Positions 29,321-33,418 of a stretch of DNA of 33,418 nucleotides are shown here, piece by piece. The stretch's first letter is position 1, and the number at the start of each line of letters is the position of its first letter. The notes beneath the pieces are model-generated. The model ran no database searches. It was not told the origin of the DNA and saw nothing but the letters and a program-made list of their open reading frames with translations. Location: NCBI GenBank assembly GCA_027069135.1, contig JALXFE010000492.1:65542-98959 (forward strand). The letters are read 5' to 3'. The stretch is from Thermoanaerobaculia bacterium (GTDB lineage: Bacteria; Acidobacteriota; Thermoanaerobaculia; Multivoradales; JAHZIX01). A program made the translations under genes and the position numbers.

Positions 29321-32300
29321 ATCAGGATCTCGGCCCCGCCGGCCGCCTGGCGGCCCTATTCCTGGACTCCAAGCTGACTCCCCTGCTGGTGGTGGCAGCC
29401 CTCGCCCTGGGGGTGATCTCCGTGGCCTTTACGGCTCGAGAAGAGGAGCCCCAGGTCATCGTCCCCATCGTCGACCTCTTCGTCGGGCTGCCCGGCTCGG
29501 AGCCGGCAGAGGTCGAGAGCCGGGTCGTGATCCCCTTAGAAAAACGCATGTGGGAGATCCCCGGCGTAGAGTACGTCTACTCCACCGCCATGACCGGCAT
29601 GGCGGCCATCACCGTCCGCTTTCAGGTCGGGGGCGATCCGGAACGGAGCCTGATCCGGGTCTACGAGAAGATCGCCGCCAACCTGGACAAGGCACCGGCG
29701 GGGGCCACTCCTCCCTTGGTCAAGGTGAGGAGTATCGACGACGTGCCGGTGCTGGGACTTACCCTTTGGAGCGAGCATTACGACGCCTCCGAGCTGCGCC
29801 GCATCGCCGGTGAGCTGGGCAGCGAGCTGGCCGCCGTCGACAAGGTTGCGGACATGAAGCTCATCGGTGGCAGCCGACGCCAGGTGCGGGTGCTCCTGGA
29901 TCCGCAGCGAATGGCCGCATCGGGACTCGATCCGGCAGCCGTCGCCGGATCCCTCAACCTGCAGAACGCAGCCGCTCCGGCGGGTAGCTTCCAGGTCGGG
30001 AATCAGGAAGTGCTGGTCACCACCGGTGCCTTCCTCACCAGTGCAAGGGAAGTCGCTGCTCTGGTGGTGGGCCTCCGAGACGGACGCCCCATCTACCTCC
30101 ACCAGGTTGCGGAAATAAGAGACGGTGCCGAGGAGCCCGCCTCCTACACCTCCTTCCGCGCCGGTCCCGGTCACGACAACGCCAGCTCCGCGTTCCACGA
30201 TGCTGTGACCCTCACCTTCGCCAAGCGCAAGGGAGCCGACGCCGCCCGGGTGGTGGCCCGCATCATGGACAAGGTGGAGACCCTCCGGGGCACCGTCCTA
30301 CCGCCGGACGTCCAGGTCGAGATCACCCGGGATTACGGCGCCACCGCCAAGGAGAAAGCCAACGAGCTGCTGACCCATCTGCTGGTGGCGATTCTGTCGG
30401 TATCCATCCTCATCGGCTTTGCCCTCGGCTGGCGGGGCGCCCTGGTGATCTTCATCTCGGTGCCGGTGTCCTTCGCCCTGACCCTCTTCGGCTACTACGT
30501 CTTCGGCTATACCTTGAACCGGGTCACCCTCTTCGCCTTGATCTTCGTCACCGGCATCGTGGTGGACGACTCCATCATCGTGGTGGAAAACATGGTGCGG
30601 CATTTCTCGAAGAGCTCCAAGAGGACACCGCTGGCCGCCATCCTCGCCGTCAACGAGGTCGGCAATCCGACCATCCTGGCAACCTTCACGGTGATCGCCG
30701 CAGTGCTGCCCATGGCCTTTGTCCGCGGCCTCATGGGGCCCTATATGCGACCCATGCCGGTGGGAGCCTCTGTCGCCATGATGTTCTCGTTGCTGGTGGC
30801 CTTGATCTCCGCCCCCTGGTTCGCCTATCGGCTCCTCAAGGGCAGCAAAGCTCCCGCCGACGACGAAGTCCGGAAGGAATCCCTCATCTACCGGACCTAC
30901 CGCCGGATCCTGGTACCGATGATGGTGAAGCCCCGCAAGGGCTGGATCTTCTTGGGGGTGATCACCCTGCTCCTGGTGGGCTCGGTGCTCCTGGTGCCCG
31001 CCAAGCTGGTGAGCCTCAAGATGCTGCCCTTTGACAATAAGAGCGAGCTCCAGGTGATCCTCGACCTGCCGGAAGGCACCCCCTTAGAGGCCACCGCCGC
31101 CGCCGCGCGGGAAATCGCCGACTACCTGGCACAGCAGCCGGAGGTGCGGGACCTCGAGCTCTACGCCGGCACCGCCGCTCCGATCAATTTCAACGGCCTG
31201 GTGCGTCATTACGACCTGCGGCAGGGCCCCAACGTTGCGGACCTGCAAGTCAACCTGGCCCACAAGAGCGAGCGGGATCTGCAGAGCCACGACATCGCCA
31301 AGCGCTTCCGGGGCCCGGTGCAGGAGATCGCCCGGCGCCACGGTGCCAACGCCAAGATCCTCGAGGTCCCCCCGGGGCCGCCGGTCCTAAGCACCCTGGT
31401 AGCGGAGATCTACGGTCCCACCCAGGAGGAGCGCCTGGCCGTAGCCCGGCAGGTGAAGGAGGTCTTCGAGACCACCGACGGCGTGGTGGACGTGGATTGG
31501 ACGGTAGAGGATCCCCAGCCGAAGAAAATCTTCCGGGTGGATCATGAGAAGGCCGCCCTGGCCGGTGTACCGGCAGCTTCGGTGGCCCGAACCTTGCGTC
31601 TGGCTCTCTCCGGCGAGGACGCCGGCCTGCTCCACCTGCCGGAGGAGCTGGAGCCGGTGACCGTGCGCCTGGAGGTTCCACGGAAAGATCGCTCCTCCAC
31701 CGCGGATCTAGGCCGTATCCACCTGCGCTCCGGGAGTGGCGCTCCGGTGCCCCTGTCGGAGCTGGTCAGGGTGGAGGAGACGACCCTCTCCCCCAGCCGC
31801 TATCGCAAGAACCTCCAACCGGTGATCTATGTCTTGGCCGACGTTGCCGACGGTGCCGAAAGCCCGGCCTACTCCATCCTCACCATGGCGGAGCGCCTGG
31901 ATGAGCTCGAGCTACCCGCCGGCGGCAAGCTGAAACAGCTCTATCGAGCCCAGCCGGATTCGACGGAGGAGCCGGTGCTCAAATGGGATGGTGAATGGCA
32001 GATCACCTACGAGGTCTTCCGAGATCTAGGCGGCGCCTTCGGGGTGGTCTTGGTGCTCATCTACTTGCTGATCATCGGATGGTTCGGTTCTCTGCGAGTG
32101 CCCTTGGTGATGATGATCGCCATCCCCCTGAGCCTGGCCGGCATTCTGCCCGCCCATTGGGCCTTCGGCGCCTTCTTCACCGCCACCTCGATGATCGGCT
32201 TCATCGCCCTGGCGGGGATCATGGTGCGCAACTCCGTCTTGCTCATCGACTTCGTGAACCTCTCCTTAGCGGAGGGCCGTACCCTGGGAGAGGCCCTGGT

Positions 32301-32745
32301 GGAGGCTGGCGCCGTGCGCCTCCGGCCCATCCTGCTGACCGCCGGCACGGTGGTGGTGGGAGCCTTCGTCATCCTCTTCGACCCCATCTTCCAGGGCCTT
32401 GCCATCGCGCTGATGGCCGGTGCTGTGGCGTCGACGGCCCTGACCCTGGTAGTGGTGCCCTTGGTGTACTTCATCACCGAACGGGGTGGCTACGACCACC
32501 CGCTGCCGAGGCGGTGGCTCGAGGGGTCCGTCGAGAAGGAAGGTGGGCACCTGGGATTCGAAGAGCTCGCCGCCCATGGGGCCATGGCGGTAGCACCGGA
32601 AGCCCACCGACCCCCGGAGCCGAGCGGCGCGCGGGACGAAGGTCCCGAAGAAGGCCCAGAAGATTCTGAGAATCGTGTAGATTCTGAAGATACGCCGGAG
32701 GGCCCTCCCCCGGAGGACAGCCCGAAGGCTACCGATGAGAAATGA
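29317..32745 (+). CDS. RND-family efflux transporter, inner-membrane pump subunit
   Basis: A 1142-residue AcrB-like proton antiporter. TM1 is at the N-terminus (LTPLLVVAALALGVISVAF). The porter domain follows (VEYVYSTAMTGMAAITVRFQ). TM4 carries the proton-relay pair GIVVDDSIIVVEN (Asp417, Asp418). The second half repeats the plan, with LIYLLIIGWFGSLRVPLVMM and GIMVRNSVLLIDFVN. About 75 residues after the last helix form an acidic, Pro/Ser-rich tail (GPEEGPEDSENRVDSED), which most RND pumps lack and which partly explains the extra length over ~1040. The ATG overlaps the adaptor stop (ATGA). The substrate cannot be read from the sequence: neither a metal-type methionine set nor a drug-pocket signature is obvious by eye. 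Confidence 0.94.
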   Translation: MNQDLGPAGRLAALFLDSKLTPLLVVAALALGVISVAFTAREEEPQVIVPIVDLFVGLPGSEPAEVESRVVIPLEKRMWEIPGVEYVYSTAMTGMAAITVRFQVGGDPERSLIRVYEKIAANLDKAPAGATPPLVKVRSIDDVPVLGLTLWSEHYDASELRRIAGELGSELAAVDKVADMKLIGGSRRQVRVLLDPQRMAASGLDPAAVAGSLNLQNAAAPAGSFQVGNQEVLVTTGAFLTSAREVAALVVGLRDGRPIYLHQVAEIRDGAEEPASYTSFRAGPGHDNASSAFHDAVTLTFAKRKGADAARVVARIMDKVETLRGTVLPPDVQVEITRDYGATAKEKANELLTHLLVAILSVSILIGFALGWRGALVIFISVPVSFALTLFGYYVFGYTLNRVTLFALIFVTGIVVDDSIIVVENMVRHFSKSSKRTPLAAILAVNEVGNPTILATFTVIAAVLPMAFVRGLMGPYMRPMPVGASVAMMFSLLVALISAPWFAYRLLKGSKAPADDEVRKESLIYRTYRRILVPMMVKPRKGWIFLGVITLLLVGSVLLVPAKLVSLKMLPFDNKSELQVILDLPEGTPLEATAAAAREIADYLAQQPEVRDLELYAGTAAPINFNGLVRHYDLRQGPNVADLQVNLAHKSERDLQSHDIAKRFRGPVQEIARRHGANAKILEVPPGPPVLSTLVAEIYGPTQEERLAVARQVKEVFETTDGVVDVDWTVEDPQPKKIFRVDHEKAALAGVPAASVARTLRLALSGEDAGLLHLPEELEPVTVRLEVPRKDRSSTADLGRIHLRSGSGAPVPLSELVRVEETTLSPSRYRKNLQPVIYVLADVADGAESPAYSILTMAERLDELELPAGGKLKQLYRAQPDSTEEPVLKWDGEWQITYEVFRDLGGAFGVVLVLIYLLIIGWFGSLRVPLVMMIAIPLSLAGILPAHWAFGAFFTATSMIGFIALAGIMVRNSVLLIDFVNLSLAEGRTLGEALVEAGAVRLRPILLTAGTVVVGAFVILFDPIFQGLAIALMAGAVASTALTLVVVPLVYFITERGGYDHPLPRRWLEGSVEKEGGHLGFEELAAHGAMAVAPEAHRPPEPSGARDEGPEEGPEDSENRVDSEDTPEGPPPEDSPKATDEK

Positions 32746-32756
32746 AAGGAGCCATC

Positions 32757-33089
32757 ATGATCGATACACCTCTCGACTTGAGCGATGAGCAGTTGAAAGA
32801 AACCCTGGCGTCCTCCGACGTCCCCGTCCTGGTAGATTTCTGGGCCCCTTGGTGCGGACCCTGCCGGGCCGTGGCGCCCATCTTGAAAGAGGTCGCCAAG
32901 AGCTACGCCGGCCGCCTGGTCATCGCCAAGGTGGACACCGACCAGCACCAGCACTTCGCCTCGAGCGCTGGCGTTCAAGGCATCCCGACGATGGTGCTCT
33001 TCAGTGGCGGCAAGGAGGTCGCCCGCCAGGTCGGCGCCCTGCCCAAGGCCCGCCTGGAGAGCTGGCTCGACGACGCCATCGCCGTCTGA
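32757..33089 (+). CDS. trxA: Thioredoxin
   Basis: A 110-residue protein with the full thioredoxin fold and active site WAPWCGPC (CGPC), followed by GIPTMVLFSGGKEV with the cis-proline. There is no signal peptide, so it acts in the cytoplasm as a disulfide reductase. The ATG at 32757 is chosen because AAGGAG (32746-32751) lies 5 nt upstream; an earlier ATG at 32742 overlaps the pump stop but lacks its own site. Lying 11 nt after the pump gene, it is surely cotranscribed with it. Together with DUF2892 and DUF302 it points to a thiol or redox stress theme. Confidence 0.93.
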   Translation: MIDTPLDLSDEQLKETLASSDVPVLVDFWAPWCGPCRAVAPILKEVAKSYAGRLVIAKVDTDQHQHFASSAGVQGIPTMVLFSGGKEVARQVGALPKARLESWLDDAIAV

Positions 33090-33105
33090 ACCTCTGACCC
33101 AAGAT

Positions 33106-33138
33106 CGGTAGGGGCGGGTTTGAAACCCGCCCCTACCG
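33106..33138. terminator. 16-bp perfect hairpin after the thioredoxin gene
   Basis: CGGTAGGGGCGGGTTT (33106-33121) pairs fully with AAACCCGCCCCTACCG (33123-33138) around one central base. It begins 16 nt after the thioredoxin stop. There is no T-tract, so it may be a REP-like repeat that protects or attenuates the message rather than a classical terminator; the DUF302 gene lies just beyond. Confidence 0.55.
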
Positions 33139-33225
33139 TGCCCAAAGCCATTCGGTTCGCTGAACGGCCGGCTTTTCCCAGGGACCACCCAAACCTCCGA
33201 CCTGTTCGACAAGAGAGATCACCCG

Positions 33226-33418
33226 ATGAATACCATGACCGAGACCGCCGCCGCCTACCAGATCACGAGCCCCCTCTCCTTCGACGCCGCCGTCGAGCGC
33301 TGCCGCGAGAAGCTCGCCGGCGAAGGCTTCGGGGTGCTGACGGAGATCAACGTCCAGGCCACCCTGAAGAAAAAACTCGACGCCGACGTCCCCCCCTACA
33401 TCATCCTCGGCGCCTGCC
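33226..33418 (+). CDS. DUF302-domain protein (partial, cut by the window edge)
   Basis: The first 64 codons show the DUF302 pattern: FDAAVERCREKLAGEGFGVL, TEINVQATLKKKL, then PPYIILGAC. DUF302 proteins are small, often cytoplasmic, of unclear function, and turn up near thioredoxin, DUF2892 and redox-stress genes. The ATG at 33226 has a weak AAGAGAG site 8 nt upstream; the ATG at 33235 is an alternative. A 136-nt gap with a hairpin separates it from thioredoxin, so it may be cotranscribed at a lower level or have its own promoter. Confidence 0.82.
   Translation, partial: MNTMTETAAAYQITSPLSFDAAVERCREKLAGEGFGVLTEINVQATLKKKLDADVPPYIILGAC

Overview
The window is GC-rich (about 62% in hand-counted stretches) and comes from a Gram-negative bacterium: it encodes a TolC-type outer-membrane channel, a periplasmic lipoprotein adaptor and several Sec-exported giant proteins. 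An ECF sigma factor of the kinase-linked type beside a Ser/Thr kinase with KLC-type TPRs, a large YD-repeat protein, C-terminal domains with a DDFESGDxSAW motif, and clover-leaf palindromic intergenic repeats together suggest Acidobacteriota (Thermoanaerobaculia-like). This is an inference from gene style; no rRNA or other phylogenetic marker was compared.

Left block (1-6748): the 5' end of a divergent Ser/Thr protein kinase gene; an EF-G-like GTPase; a convergent histidyl-tRNA synthetase of the archaeal/eukaryotic-like sequence type; a B12-binding radical SAM protein resembling hopanoid C-3 methylases; and a six-helix membrane protein of unknown function.

Middle block (6749-21642), all on the minus strand: a 2411-residue exported modular protein (glycosidase-like barrel, Ig-like domain, CBM6-like domain, eight LLAND-type beta domains, ConA-like repeats), then a 1819-residue exported YD-repeat/RHS protein whose start codon overlaps the upstream stop codon (ATGA), then a second exported glycosidase-like protein of 645 residues. 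This trio is the best candidate in the window for an undescribed secreted system.

Right block (22140-33418), all on the plus strand, starts with two sigma-factor modules in series. The first is an ECF sigma factor in which the acidic DAED patch of region 2.2 reads QPTA, followed 4 nt later by a transmembrane kinase with about 450 residues of TPRs. The second is a classical DAED-containing ECF sigma factor (TTG start) overlapping a small putative anti-sigma factor that has lost two of the three zinc ligands. An ECF-like promoter and palindrome follow, then a tightly packed efflux and redox operon: DUF2892 membrane protein, TolC, RND adaptor, RND pump, thioredoxin and a DUF302 protein cut by the window edge.

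A palindromic repeat found between the EF-G-like gene and hisS recurs, read in frame, inside the N-terminal region of the RND adaptor. I saw no tRNA, rRNA, CRISPR array, transposase or prophage gene. Family assignments rest on recognising motifs by eye; no database search was run.
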